The notes under the pieces: generated by a model
What the model was told of the DNA's origin: nothing
Databases searched by the model: none
What the model saw: only the letters and a program-made list of their open reading frames with translations
Shown: positions 42,174 through 51,713 of the stretch, piece by piece
Numbering within the stretch: the stretch's first letter is position 1
Layout of the letters: each line of letters begins with the position of its first letter
Position numbers and translations under genes: made by a program
Origin: Evansella vedderi
GTDB taxonomy: Bacteria > Bacillota > Bacilli > Bacillales > Salisediminibacteriaceae
Direction of reading: 5' to 3'
NCBI RefSeq assembly: GCF_030813435.1
Contig: NZ_JAUSUG010000004.1
Location: forward strand, 1 to 64,000
DNA length: 64,000 nt

Positions 42174-43370
42174 ATGAAAATACGAAAACTACAACGATCA
42201 GAAATAGATATCAGTATTGAAATGTCGGAATATTCCTTCCAATATGAACTATCTGAGGAAGAAAGAGAAGAACGGAGGAGGAATATCTCACCGGAAGATA
42301 GCTGGGTTGTGGAGGATGATGGAAAAATCCTTGCCAAAGCAACTGTGCTGCCTTTAATGGTACACTTCCAAGAAAAGCAGGTTTCAATGGGTGGTGTTTC
42401 AAGTGTAGCCACTTGGCCAGAATACCGGCGAAGTGGCTTGGTAAAAGACCTTTTATTTCAATGTTTAATAGAAATGAAGGAAAAAGGTCAGCTCCTATCC
42501 TTTCTTGCCCCCTTCTCTATCCCATTTTATCGGAAGTTTGGCTGGGAACTGTTTGCAGAAGAGCAAAAGCTAACCTTAACAAAGGAACAACTGCCAGTGC
42601 GGAAGCCCACTGCCGGTTCCATAAAGCGTGTAGAAAAGGATTACCAGGTTATTAGACATGTTTATGAGGAATGGGCCAGTCGTTTTAACGGGACGCTCAT
42701 ACGGGATGAAAAATGGTGGAAACGGTTAATTTCAAGGGATAAAAAGGACCATCTTGCCATTTATTATACACAAGAAGGGGATCCAAAGGGCTATATGTTT
42801 TACCAAATAAAGTCCCAAACTTTGACAATCGATGAGTTGATTTGGTTAGACCCAGAATCTCGAGATGGTCTTTTCACATTTATAGCAAATCATGATTCCA
42901 TGATAGATAAGGTTGTTTGGACAACTACACCAAACGATGGGATACCATTTTTACTTCCTGACCCAAAAGTGGAACGGGAAATTATCTCCTATTTCATGGC
43001 TAGAATTGTGGATGTAAAAGAATTTTTAAAGGTTTACCCTTTCCAAATGGAGGAAGGTAGTTCCCCTATTATTCTTCATTTAACAGATGAGTTTTGTTCA
43101 TGGAATGATGGAACATACTTTATTGAAATGAAACAAAATCAAATAAAGACTAACTTTTTCTCTACCAAAGGGAGTTCGGGGGCTAACTGTCAGCATCCAC
43201 CTAAAAAGGGAATTCGCCTTTCTATCCAAACCCTCACAGCCCTTTTATTCAATGCTCAGTCAATGGATGTCCTTTACAGAGAAGGTCTCGTATTAGGGGA
43301 AGAAGAACAGGCAAAAAAGTTAGAAAATGCTATAAAAAGTGGAAAACCATTTATTTATGATTTCTTCTAA
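42174..43370 (+). CDS. GNAT acetyltransferase, Eis-like
   Basis: The 398-residue protein has an N-terminal GNAT domain with the acetyl-CoA loop region MGGVSSVATWPEYRRSGLVKDLL (about 67-89), a second GNAT-like domain, and a C-terminal SCP2-like domain ending in a carboxylate (FIYDFF). This three-part layout is that of Eis, which acetylates several amines of aminoglycosides; the natural substrates in Bacillaceae are unknown. AGGGGGAG precedes the ATG. Confidence 0.83.
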   Translation: MKIRKLQRSEIDISIEMSEYSFQYELSEEEREERRRNISPEDSWVVEDDGKILAKATVLPLMVHFQEKQVSMGGVSSVATWPEYRRSGLVKDLLFQCLIEMKEKGQLLSFLAPFSIPFYRKFGWELFAEEQKLTLTKEQLPVRKPTAGSIKRVEKDYQVIRHVYEEWASRFNGTLIRDEKWWKRLISRDKKDHLAIYYTQEGDPKGYMFYQIKSQTLTIDELIWLDPESRDGLFTFIANHDSMIDKVVWTTTPNDGIPFLLPDPKVEREIISYFMARIVDVKEFLKVYPFQMEEGSSPIILHLTDEFCSWNDGTYFIEMKQNQIKTNFFSTKGSSGANCQHPPKKGIRLSIQTLTALLFNAQSMDVLYREGLVLGEEEQAKKLENAIKSGKPFIYDFF

Positions 43371-43410
43371 GAAGGAGAATGCAAATTTTTTTACCCTATA
43401 ATATATAATA

Positions 43411-43533
43411 AAGAGGCTGGGACATAACTAAAGTGTTTAGATGCCGCCCGCGGAAAGCGAAGTAAATTTCCGAATCGATTTATATGCTTCGTTCGGAATT
43501 CTCATTGACAAAACGCTTTTGTCCCAGCCACTT
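43411..43533. repeat. GAGGCTGGGACA-type intergenic element, short copy
   Basis: Same terminal inverted repeat as 25332-25566, with about 110 bp of the inner GC-rich part missing. GCCCGCGGAAAGCGAAGTA is retained. It lies between convergent genes and probably terminates both. Confidence 0.72.
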
Positions 43534-43558
43534 TTAATGACTAAATCACAGAATGGAC

Positions 43559-45262
43559 TTATTTTTCTGAATGGATAAATTCTTTCTCAACAGGAAGTTG
43601 TAAACTAGATACCATGTTGTTAACGGCACTAAACAGAGCTTTTACTGATGATGTCATAATATCAGAGTCAATTCCGCACCCCCAATATACAACACCATTC
43701 TTTGCGGTAATTCCTACATAAGATACAGCGTTTGATCTTGAGCCTATTTCTAGCGCATGCTGCTTATAGACCAAATCCGTATAGTCAATACCCAGATTGG
43801 ATTGAAGAGCGTTGCTGATAGCATCAAGTCTTCCATTTCCCACACCAGAAAATTCATGTTCTCCATTATTCATCCGGATCGATACAATCGTTTCGTAATG
43901 ACCATTTTGCGTATATTTGTAACGGTTAAATTCAACAGGGGTGTTAATATTCACATATTCGTTGATAAAAATATCATAGATTTCATTCGGCATAAGCTCC
44001 TTGTGCTTGTGATCTGAAACATTTTTCACACTATATCCAAAACTCTCACGCATTTCGGAAGGGAGATCAATTCCATATTTTTGCTGAAGGATATAACCGA
44101 TTCCCCCCTTACCGGATTGACTGTTAATTCGGATGATATCTCCTTCATATTCTCTTCCAATATCCATAGGATCGATTAATAGATAAGGTACAGACCAATC
44201 CTTCCGTTCTTCTTCCTCGCGCCATTTCATACCTTTGGCAATGGCATCTTGATGGGAACCTGAAAATGCAGTAAAGACAAGTTCACCACCATATGGATGT
44301 CTTTCGTGAACCTTCATTCTTGTTAATTTTTCATATTTGGAAATAATGGAAGGGATATTTTCAAAATTCAGCTTTGGATCCACCCCGTGTGAAAACATGT
44401 TTAATGCAAGTGTTACGATGTCCACGTTCCCTGTTCTCTCTCCGTTTCCAAACAATGTTCCTTCGACTCTTTGCGCTCCGGCAAGCATCCCTAGCTCAGC
44501 ATCTGCTACTCCAGTTCCTCTGTCATTGTGTGGATGTAGTGATAGGATTACCTTATCTCGATAGCTTAGATTGTCACTCATATACTCAATTTGACTTGCG
44601 TAAACGTGAGGCATGGACATTGATACAGTAGCTGGTAGGTTGATAATTACCTTGTTATCCACTGTCGGCTGCCAAATATCTAGTACCTGGTTGCAAATTT
44701 CAAGGGCAAACTCCATTTCAGTACCTGTGAAGCTTTCCGGAGAATATTGAAATTGGAAATTCCCTTCGGTTTCAGCAGCATATTTCTTAAGCATTTTTGC
44801 CCCAGTTACAGCAATACCAATAATTTCTTCTTTAGATTTTCTAAATACTTGCTCACGCTGTGCCACAGATGTGGAATTATATAAGTGCACCACTGCTTTG
44901 TTTGCACCCTGTAATGCTTCAAAGGTCTTTTTTATAATATGTTCTCTTGACTGTGTTAAAACTTGAATCGTCACATCATCCGGAATCAAATTCTCTTCAA
45001 TTAATGTACGTAAAAAAGCAAATTCGGTTTCCGAAGCAGCTGGAAAACCTACTTCGATTTCCTTGAAGCCTACTTGTAAAAGCAACTGAAAATATTCTAA
45101 CTTTTCCTCTAGACTCATTGGGACGACCAAAGCCTGGTTTCCATCACGAAGATCCACACTACACCAAGTAGGAGCTTCTGTAATATACTCCTTTTCTGCC
45201 CATTTCAAGCTTTGTACTGGGGGCATAAAGTAACCTCTAGAATATTTATCGATATTTTTCAT
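43559..45262 (-). CDS. leuA: 2-isopropylmalate synthase, long LeuA2-type
   Basis: The 567-residue enzyme condenses acetyl-CoA with 2-ketoisovalerate, the first step of leucine synthesis. Visible are the HMGL-like TIM barrel with DLRDGNQAL and metal ligands LHPHNDRGTG, FGNGERTGNVD, and the C-terminal regulatory domain. The N-terminus YFMPPVQSLKWAEKEYITEAPTWCSVDL is typical of the long LeuA2 type of actinobacteria and some Firmicutes, not of the about 515-residue B. subtilis LeuA. ATG 45262 follows GGGTGGGAG. It is alone, without ilv or leuBCD, and controlled by a leucine T-box. Confidence 0.92.
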   Translation of the reverse strand: MKNIDKYSRGYFMPPVQSLKWAEKEYITEAPTWCSVDLRDGNQALVVPMSLEEKLEYFQLLLQVGFKEIEVGFPAASETEFAFLRTLIEENLIPDDVTIQVLTQSREHIIKKTFEALQGANKAVVHLYNSTSVAQREQVFRKSKEEIIGIAVTGAKMLKKYAAETEGNFQFQYSPESFTGTEMEFALEICNQVLDIWQPTVDNKVIINLPATVSMSMPHVYASQIEYMSDNLSYRDKVILSLHPHNDRGTGVADAELGMLAGAQRVEGTLFGNGERTGNVDIVTLALNMFSHGVDPKLNFENIPSIISKYEKLTRMKVHERHPYGGELVFTAFSGSHQDAIAKGMKWREEEERKDWSVPYLLIDPMDIGREYEGDIIRINSQSGKGGIGYILQQKYGIDLPSEMRESFGYSVKNVSDHKHKELMPNEIYDIFINEYVNINTPVEFNRYKYTQNGHYETIVSIRMNNGEHEFSGVGNGRLDAISNALQSNLGIDYTDLVYKQHALEIGSRSNAVSYVGITAKNGVVYWGCGIDSDIMTSSVKALFSAVNNMVSSLQLPVEKEFIHSEK

Positions 45263-45312
45263 TCTGACTCCCACCCTTTATTTATAATTGTTTGTATTTA
45301 TTTAATAAAAAA

Positions 45313-45574
45313 GCCCCGTCTCTATATAAATATAGAGACGAGGCATTGCTCGCGGTACCACTCTAATTGATTAATTATAATAATATTAACCCACTCGTTT
45401 TCGGTGGCAATCACCACCTATCTTCATAACGGTAGAAAACCGACATCCCCTACTAATTATGTTCAGGGAGTAGCTCATGGATGAGTTCAAAGGTTATAAC
45501 TACCGATTCTCACCAACCATCGGCTCTCTGACAAGTTTATAAATCCTTCTACTATTTCCAATCTTTGCTCATCA
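45313..45574 (-). ncRNA. T-box leader of leuA (leucine)
   Basis: On the minus strand Stem I starts GATGAGCAAAGATTGG, with AGAGAGCC and GGTTGGTGAGAATCGG in its arm. The T-box AGAGTGGTACCGCG is at 45351-45364, and the terminator GCC...GTCTCTATA/TATAGAGAC...GGC at 45313-45344 is followed by a T run. GAACTCATCC places a CUC leucine codon (45483-45485) in the specifier position. Uncharged tRNA-Leu would stabilise the antiterminator and switch on leuA. Confidence 0.92.
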
Positions 45575-45699
45575 TTATTAAATTAAATAATATAATATAC
45601 CAATAAACTCAAGTTGTCAATACTCAATTTGCAGAAAATAAAGACTACTGTGAATACCAAAGAATAACTTAGGCAACTTTTACACAAAAAATGACTAAC

Positions 45700-45755
45700 A
45701 CATCAGTTGCTTTTCCCGCTGGAGTCGCCGCCTTTCACTTCTCCAAGCTTTTTTA
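45700..45755 (+). repeat. Partial copy of dispersed repeat B
   Basis: CAGTTGCTTTTCCCGCTGGA followed by GTCGCCGCCTTTCACTTC matches the 3' half of the repeat at 29612-29728. Confidence 0.65.
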
Positions 45756-45773
45756 TAAGAAACGATTCTAAAG

Positions 45774-47147
45774 TTATTCCCACAATTTTCGCAGGGCTTT
45801 GAGTGATGTTTTCGATTTACTGTATCTTAGGGGAATATCAAAGCTGGTAGTTTGTTTTAAAACACTTTTCTCGTGAGTAAAGGTATCAAAGCTGTATTTA
45901 CCGTGATAAGCCCCCATTCCGCTCTCCCCAACACCCCCGAAAGGTAAATAAGGGGTTGCCAAATGCATCAGAGTATCATTTATACAACCACCGCCAAATT
46001 GAAGGTTTTCCATTATATACTCCTGAGTATCTTTACTTTTGGAAAACAAGTATAACGCTAATGGGCTAGGGCGTTTGCGAATTCGCTCAATCAACTCGTA
46101 ATCATCCGTAAAGGTTAAAACAGGTAAAATCGGTCCAAAAATTTCTTCCCCCATGACAGGGTCTCCGTCTTCCACCTCAACCATGACCGTTGGTTCCATA
46201 AATCGATCTACTCGATCATATTCTCCCCCATAATATATCTTATTCTCATCTAATAGTTTCACTAGGCGATCCACATGCTTTTCATGAACAATCTTTGGAT
46301 AATCCTTATTAAAGCGTATATCATCACCATATAGCTTTTTAATAAAGTGAACAATATATTTTAATAGCTTCCTACGATGTTTTTCATAGACTAATATATA
46401 GTCTGGTGCTACACATGTTTGCCCTGCATTAATAAACTTTCCCCAGACAATTCGCTTCGCTGCAAGCTTTAAGTTAGCATCTTTCATAATGATAGCCGGA
46501 CTTTTCCCACCAAGTTCCAATGTTACAGGAGTTAGATGCTTCGCAGCAGCTTCCATCACCTTTTTCCCAACTTGTACACTTCCTGTAAAGAAAATATAAT
46601 CAAATTTTTCTTCCAAAAGGTACTTGGCAGTTTCTGCATCCCCCTCCACAACAGCAACATACTTCTCATCAAAGGTTTCTGCAATTAGGTCTCTAATGAC
46701 GGAGCTTGTATGAGGCGTTAGCTCAGAGGGTTTAATAATAGCCGTATTTCCAGCAGCCAAGGCACCGATTAAAGGGGCCAATGCCAGTTGAAACGGATAA
46801 TTCCATGGAGCAATAATTAACGTTACGCCGTATGGATCTTTATACACATAGCTCTTTGCACCGGTATGGGTCAGGGGAGCCTTTTCCTTTCTAGGTGCTG
46901 CCCACAGATCGATGTTCTTCACTATATCCTTAAATTCATTATATAAATAGCCAACCTCGGTGAGATAAGCTTCATTTTCTGATTTATTTAAATCACGCTT
47001 CAATGCTTCAAAGATTGCCTCTTCCTTGCTCTTTATTGCTTCCTTCAAGCGCATTAATTGCCTTTGTCGGAATTTAATATCCCTTGTTTCCCCTGTATAA
47101 AAATAGGTTCGTTGTTTTTCAACAAGTGAATGAATCCAATCGTTCAT
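45774..47147 (-). CDS. Aldehyde dehydrogenase, class 3-like (YwdH-like)
   Basis: The 457-residue NAD(P)-dependent enzyme has APWNYPFQLAL, FTGSVQVGKKVMEAAA, the glutamate in VTLELGGKSP and the catalytic cysteine in NAGQTCVAPDY. The short N-terminus and the C-terminal hydrophobic/basic tail fit the fatty-aldehyde branch (ALDH3, B. subtilis YwdH). ATG 47147 follows GGGGAG at seven bases. It likely oxidises medium or long-chain aldehydes; the substrate is inferred from the subfamily. Confidence 0.88.
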   Translation of the reverse strand: MNDWIHSLVEKQRTYFYTGETRDIKFRQRQLMRLKEAIKSKEEAIFEALKRDLNKSENEAYLTEVGYLYNEFKDIVKNIDLWAAPRKEKAPLTHTGAKSYVYKDPYGVTLIIAPWNYPFQLALAPLIGALAAGNTAIIKPSELTPHTSSVIRDLIAETFDEKYVAVVEGDAETAKYLLEEKFDYIFFTGSVQVGKKVMEAAAKHLTPVTLELGGKSPAIIMKDANLKLAAKRIVWGKFINAGQTCVAPDYILVYEKHRRKLLKYIVHFIKKLYGDDIRFNKDYPKIVHEKHVDRLVKLLDENKIYYGGEYDRVDRFMEPTVMVEVEDGDPVMGEEIFGPILPVLTFTDDYELIERIRKRPSPLALYLFSKSKDTQEYIMENLQFGGGCINDTLMHLATPYLPFGGVGESGMGAYHGKYSFDTFTHEKSVLKQTTSFDIPLRYSKSKTSLKALRKLWE

Positions 47148-47204
47148 TCGTTCACTCCCCCTCAAATCATAAATAAGATTGCGTTTTTATAATATTGTCA
47201 CTCG

Positions 47205-47277
47205 AATCCCCAACTCGAAGCGTATTCGTGAAGTAACGCTCGTCGCTGGAGTCGCCGCCTTTCACTTCTTTGAGTTT
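47205..47277 (+). repeat. Partial copy of dispersed repeat B
   Basis: Contains TCGTCGCTGGAGTCGCCGCC and TTTCACTTCTTTGAG, the 3' end of the longer copy type at 53893-54122, with a short unrelated 5' part. Confidence 0.6.
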
Positions 47278-47422
47278 GAGAGAACATTCATTTTCTTTAA
47301 AAAATATGTCGGACTGTGTACTCTATATAACTCTAGTTTAGTGGAAAGGGGGAAAGTATTCCACTATTAAACAAGCCCCAAGTATATATATTACAGAAAT
47401 ATTACTTTCAGTATCATTTTTT

Positions 47423-48790
47423 TTAAACATTTCCTTGAGAAAGTCTTGCCTCAAAAGACCTCTGTACTTTTATTAGTCGGAAGAATAATAAGGTTGCACA
47501 TACACCTAAACTTAATATCAACCCAACCCAATAGCCGAATGGGCCGAGGGTTGTATAATTGGCAACCACAAAACCAAACGGAAGACCGATAAGCCAAAAA
47601 GAGACTAGTGCCATTATGAATGGAATATTCACATCCTTATACCCTCTCAGAATTCCTTGTATTGGTGTATTGATTGCATCGGATAGCTGAAAGAAAATAG
47701 CATAAATTAAAAACTGTTGAATTAGGATTGCCACTTCTTCATTCGTTGTATAAAGTGTAGAAACGGGCTCCCTTAATACATAAATAATGACACAGGCCAC
47801 TAATCCCATGAGAACAGCAAAGATGACTCCAATGACACTATATATTTTAGCATCCTTCAGCCTTTCACCACCTATTTCAAAACCGACGGTGATCGTTAAT
47901 GCGAAGGCAAAGCTCATGGGGATCATATAGAGTAGGCTTGCAAAGTTAATGGCTGCTTGATGGGCTGCAATTACTTCCGTTGAGAACTGACTCATCAACA
48001 ACGTCACAGCGGAAAAGATACTTGTTTCAAAAAAAATAGTTAACCCTATCGGTAGCCCTAGAAAGAGAATCTCCTTCCAGGTAATGAAGGAAACACCATA
48101 TAATTTTTCAAAGACTTGAAAGTTCGTAAAAGGCCTCAATTTTACTGTAAAAAATATAGTTACGATAAAGATAAACCAGTACGTAATGGCAGAAGCATAG
48201 CCTGCCCCAATCCCACCAAGTGCAGGGAAACCAAAACTCCCAAAGATTAATAAATAATTGAAAACAAAGTTAACAGGCAAGGCAATAAGTGTAATAATCA
48301 TCGTTACTCTTGTTTGTCCTAAGGAATCCATAAATCCCCTTAGTACGTTATACATAAATAAAGGAATAATGCCTATAGCCAATCCAATTAAATAATGCTT
48401 AGCTATATAGGCCACTTCTTCCTCCAATGACATAAATAGGAGAATAGGATCTAATACATAATAACCAATAATTATAACCGCAACAGAAATAAGGACAGCC
48501 AAGTATAACCCCTGTAACACATAGTAACCCACATCGTCTTTTTTCTGAGCCCCTATTTTTTGGGAGATAATTGGTGTTAATGCCATTAGGATACCGCTTA
48601 TCCCTGTTAGAATTGGCACCCAGAGGCTAGACCCAATAGCAACTCCCGCTAGATCATTTGCCCCTGCCCTACCAGACATTGTTGTATCTATAAAATTCAT
48701 CATGTATAAGCCAAGCTGTGTTACTAAAATCGGCCACATGACAACCATCAATAATTTAATTTTCTCTCTTACCGTTTTTGTCGTATGCAC
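47423..48790 (-). CDS. MATE family efflux transporter (NorM-like)
   Basis: The 455-residue protein has 12 predicted helices with VTQLGLYMMNFIDTTMSGR in helix 1 and 2 and GIGAGYASAITYW, fitting NorM-type MATE exporters. It is not closely similar to the MATE protein at 34562-35926, which belongs to the DinF-like/MepA side. GTG 48790 was chosen because GGGGTGG lies six bases upstream; the GTG at 48799 is inside that site. Confidence 0.86.
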   Translation of the reverse strand: MHTTKTVREKIKLLMVVMWPILVTQLGLYMMNFIDTTMSGRAGANDLAGVAIGSSLWVPILTGISGILMALTPIISQKIGAQKKDDVGYYVLQGLYLAVLISVAVIIIGYYVLDPILLFMSLEEEVAYIAKHYLIGLAIGIIPLFMYNVLRGFMDSLGQTRVTMIITLIALPVNFVFNYLLIFGSFGFPALGGIGAGYASAITYWFIFIVTIFFTVKLRPFTNFQVFEKLYGVSFITWKEILFLGLPIGLTIFFETSIFSAVTLLMSQFSTEVIAAHQAAINFASLLYMIPMSFAFALTITVGFEIGGERLKDAKIYSVIGVIFAVLMGLVACVIIYVLREPVSTLYTTNEEVAILIQQFLIYAIFFQLSDAINTPIQGILRGYKDVNIPFIMALVSFWLIGLPFGFVVANYTTLGPFGYWVGLILSLGVCATLLFFRLIKVQRSFEARLSQGNV

Positions 48791-48896
48791 AATTTCCACC
48801 CCACTCAGAATACATTATGATTGTTTTTCATGGTTGTCAAATTGTAAAATCGACAGTGGGTTATTTATATAGGCTATATTCGCAAATTTTATTCTT

Positions 48897-49055
48897 AAAA
48901 CTTGGAGAAGCGGAGGACGGCGACTCCAGCGGGAAAAGCAACAAGTCTTTCTTGCGACGAGTAACCGCAGGAGCAGCTGAAGACACCGCAGGGTGGTTTT
49001 CCCGAGGAGGCTGAAGTGTTGCCCGCGGAAAGCGTCCGTCCGTAGCGTATCCAAG
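48897..49055 (-). repeat. Dispersed Bacillaceae repeat B, full copy (inverted)
   Basis: Reads CTTGGAGAAGCGGAGGACGG ... GGCGACTCCAGCGGGAAAAG ... GAAGACACCGCAGGGTGG ... GCCCGCGGAAAGCGTCCGTC, the reverse complement of the copy at 29612. Its ends CTTGGA/TCCAAG form an inverted repeat. Confidence 0.78.
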
Positions 49056-49089
49056 CCATATTATATTTAATATTAAGGTGGTAACAGTT

Positions 49090-49605
49090 ATGTTTTTTGA
49101 AACTCTTTGGCAGTATATTCTTATTTTCGTTATGGCCGCTACTCCTTGGCTTGAAATATTGATCGTTATTCCTATTGGTATTGGGATGGGGTTGCAGCCT
49201 TTTTGGGTAGGAGTGGTATCATTTATTGGAAATTTCCTACCGGTAATATTGATTATTTATGCCATTAACTGGTTTCAAGGAACCCAATGGTTTCAAAAGC
49301 GGAAAGAAAAGAAAATCCAGAAACAGAAGGAACTTGCCGGTAGTTCCCAAGGTGATCAAAATAATAGGAAGAAAAGTTCAAAAAAAGAAAGGGCAGCCCG
49401 CATCTTCAAAAAATACGGTCTGCCTGGTTTAGCCTTGTTAGGTCCTTTAATTACCGGTATTCATCTTGCAGCCATTATCGCCCTATCCTTGAAGGCAGCA
49501 AAATTTAATACCGCCATTTGGATGGGAATCAGTCTGCTCCTATGGACGGTCGTCATAACCATTGCATCCTTTTACAGTATTGATTGGGTTACAAAATGGT
49601 TCTAA
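49090..49605 (+). CDS. Small multi-drug export family protein
   Basis: The 171-residue membrane protein has ATPWLEILIVIPIGIGMGL near the N-terminus, a strongly basic cytoplasmic loop (about 70-110) and GLPGLALLGPLITGIHLAAI with two more helices. This is the Sm_multidrug_ex family; the name is historical and transport of drugs is weakly supported. AAGGTGG precedes ATG 49090. Confidence 0.8.
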   Translation: MFFETLWQYILIFVMAATPWLEILIVIPIGIGMGLQPFWVGVVSFIGNFLPVILIIYAINWFQGTQWFQKRKEKKIQKQKELAGSSQGDQNNRKKSSKKERAARIFKKYGLPGLALLGPLITGIHLAAIIALSLKAAKFNTAIWMGISLLLWTVVITIASFYSIDWVTKWF

Positions 49606-49613
49606 CCTTTTTA

Positions 49614-50735
49614 TTACTGAGACTTCCCTCTTCCATCTACAGGTAAAGTAACCAAATCACCATTTTCTTTTAACACATAGTAATAATCAAACAAATTTAC
49701 TACAGGACAGGCATGATTTGGGAGAACTTCAACTCGTTGATTAAGCTGAAGTTTCTCCCAAATCCCCTCTGCCTCTTCGGGAATTTCCACAATTCCATGT
49801 TCCTCGGAAACCCTTGTAACGTAAAGCTCCCCTTCATTTAGTATCTTCCCAAAGCCCTTTACCGTTTCGTTTCCGTGGGCCCCTTTTTCTGTCGTTAAGG
49901 ATTTACTTCCAGTATCGATGATAAAGCGTCCCTTTTTTTTCGACACTACAGTGGCTAAAACCGTTAATGCCGTTTCCTCTAACTGAGCGGTTCCAAGGCC
50001 CACCTGCATAGCATCAAAAAATACAGCATTTCCAGGACGTACCTCGGTTATTCCATCATATTGGGCAGCCCTTTCAAAGGTGGGGGTAGACCCTACACTG
50101 CGATGCTCAATAGGTATACCGGCATTTTCGCAAGCGTTGGCACTAGTTAAAATGCTCTCTGCCTCTTCCTTGGCAATTCGATCAATTTCCTCCGGTGAAG
50201 CTGCAGCATAGGAATGTCCAGCGTGAGTAAACAAGCCTGATAGCTTCCCAACTGCCTCCTTTTTAATAAATGTAGCTAGTTGAACGGTCTCTTCACGTGG
50301 CTCCACACCACATCTGTTTAATCCGGAATTAACTTTGATCCATAATTCTGGTTCAACCTCGAGTATATTTCCTTCCTCCTTAAAAATAGCCGCTTGTTCT
50401 TCACTGTCTATCGCAAAAATTAATCGTGCATTTTTTCCTCTTTCCAAGAGGCGACTTATTTTTTTTCGGTCCGTTAAGGGAAAGGCGATTAAGATTTTCT
50501 CTATGCCATTATCCAATAGTAACTCTGCCTCTGTTGCTGTTGCAACCGTGATACCAATTGCACCCAATTCCAACTGTTTTTTGGCAATGGCAATGGATTT
50601 ATGTGTTTTGAAATGAGGCCGTACGTTGACACCATGTTTTGTTCGAACACTCATCATCCTATGTAAATTTCGATTCATTTTCTCTTCATTAATTATTAAT
50701 GACGGGGTTTCTAATTCCTTTAAATGCTTAATCAA
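49614..50735 (-). CDS. D-threonine aldolase-like PLP enzyme
   Basis: The 373-residue protein has the alanine-racemase-type fold: the PLP lysine in RPHFKTHKS near the N-terminus, WIKVNSGLNRCGVEP, LFTHAGHSY and the metal-site region PNHACPVVNLFD at the C-terminus. These fit low-specificity D-threonine aldolases, which split beta-hydroxy-D-amino acids into glycine and aldehydes with PLP and a divalent metal. TTG 50735 was chosen because GGAGGTG lies six bases before it. Confidence 0.82.
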   Translation of the reverse strand: MIKHLKELETPSLIINEEKMNRNLHRMMSVRTKHGVNVRPHFKTHKSIAIAKKQLELGAIGITVATATEAELLLDNGIEKILIAFPLTDRKKISRLLERGKNARLIFAIDSEEQAAIFKEEGNILEVEPELWIKVNSGLNRCGVEPREETVQLATFIKKEAVGKLSGLFTHAGHSYAAASPEEIDRIAKEEAESILTSANACENAGIPIEHRSVGSTPTFERAAQYDGITEVRPGNAVFFDAMQVGLGTAQLEETALTVLATVVSKKKGRFIIDTGSKSLTTEKGAHGNETVKGFGKILNEGELYVTRVSEEHGIVEIPEEAEGIWEKLQLNQRVEVLPNHACPVVNLFDYYYVLKENGDLVTLPVDGRGKSQ

Positions 50736-50902
50736 TCTCCACACCTCCCCCCTTATTATAACAGCTTTTAAATAGACAATCTCGATACGATAATATACAC
50801 AAAAATTCAATATTCTTCCAAAATAACCTTCGAATATTTCAAAAAAGAAAACAAATTATATAAGGGCAACATCTTATTATTAATTTTTAGGAGGAAAATT
50901 TA

Positions 50903-51109
50903 ATGACTGTAGTAACTCAAGTAAGACAAACACTAGCTGGTTTAAAAAGTGCCCAAGCAAGCTTAGAAACTTTTGCCCTTCAGACAGAAAATCAACAAGC
51001 TAAACAAATGTTCCAAACTGCTGCACAGCAAACACAAACTATTGTAGACACACTTACACCACGCTTACAGCAAATCGAACAAGAAGAACCACAATACAAA
51101 CAACAGTAA
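50903..51109 (+). CDS. DUF1657 protein, first gene of spoVA2mob-like operon
   Basis: A 68-residue helical protein (TQVRQTLAGLKSAQASLETF, then QAKQMFQTAAQQTQTIVD) of the DUF1657 family found in SpoVA-type operons. TAGGAGG lies before the ATG. A second copy lies at 52758 and a third is fused to the DUF421 gene. The role is unknown; expression in the forespore is expected. Confidence 0.85.
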   Translation: MTVVTQVRQTLAGLKSAQASLETFALQTENQQAKQMFQTAAQQTQTIVDTLTPRLQQIEQEEPQYKQQ

Positions 51110-51233
51110 TACTTATATAAGCCTGTGTGAAATTTCTTTTGCAAAAAAAGGTTGGTGCTATGCATCAACCTTTTAAAAGGATACACACTAATACTTATAG
51201 AAAAACATTTCCTGTAGAGAAAGAGGTGGGTCC

Positions 51234-51713
51234 ATGTCCGATCAAAAGAAGAAAAACCAAACACCGGTACAACAAAAATACCAGCAATTTGCTAGCGCCA
51301 GGGAAGAGAAACGACCTGTTGTAAAAAACTGCATCAGAGCATTTTTCATAGGAGGTTTAATCTGTTTAATTGGCCAGTTTATTCAATTATTTTATATAAC
51401 CTTTTTTGATTTCACCGAGAAAACCGCCGGAGACCCAACTGTTGCAACCCTCATTATCATTTCTGTTCTCCTTACTGGTTTCGGTGTATATGACCGATTT
51501 GCCCAGTTTGCCGGAGCAGGAACAGCAGTGCCTGTGACAGGTTTTGCTAACTCCGTTGCTTCTGCGGCGATTGAACATCGTACCGAAGGATATGTTCTAG
51601 GTGTTGGTGGTAATATGTTTAAGCTTGCAGGATCTGTCATTGTATTTGGTACATTTTCCGCCTTCGTTGTGGCACTAATTCGAACTTTGTTAACTCAATG
51701 GGGAGGTTTTTAA
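51234..51713 (+). CDS. spoVAC: Stage V sporulation protein SpoVAC
   Basis: The 159-residue membrane protein begins with a charged N-terminus and has helices GGLICLIGQFIQLFYI, ATLIIISVLLTGFGVYDR, AGTAVPVTGFANSVASAAIE and a last pair. SpoVAC forms a mechanosensitive channel in the spore inner membrane that passes Ca-dipicolinate. GAGGTGG precedes the ATG. Its stop codon directly abuts the spoVAD start (TAA-ATG). Confidence 0.93.
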   Translation: MSDQKKKNQTPVQQKYQQFASAREEKRPVVKNCIRAFFIGGLICLIGQFIQLFYITFFDFTEKTAGDPTVATLIIISVLLTGFGVYDRFAQFAGAGTAVPVTGFANSVASAAIEHRTEGYVLGVGGNMFKLAGSVIVFGTFSAFVVALIRTLLTQWGGF

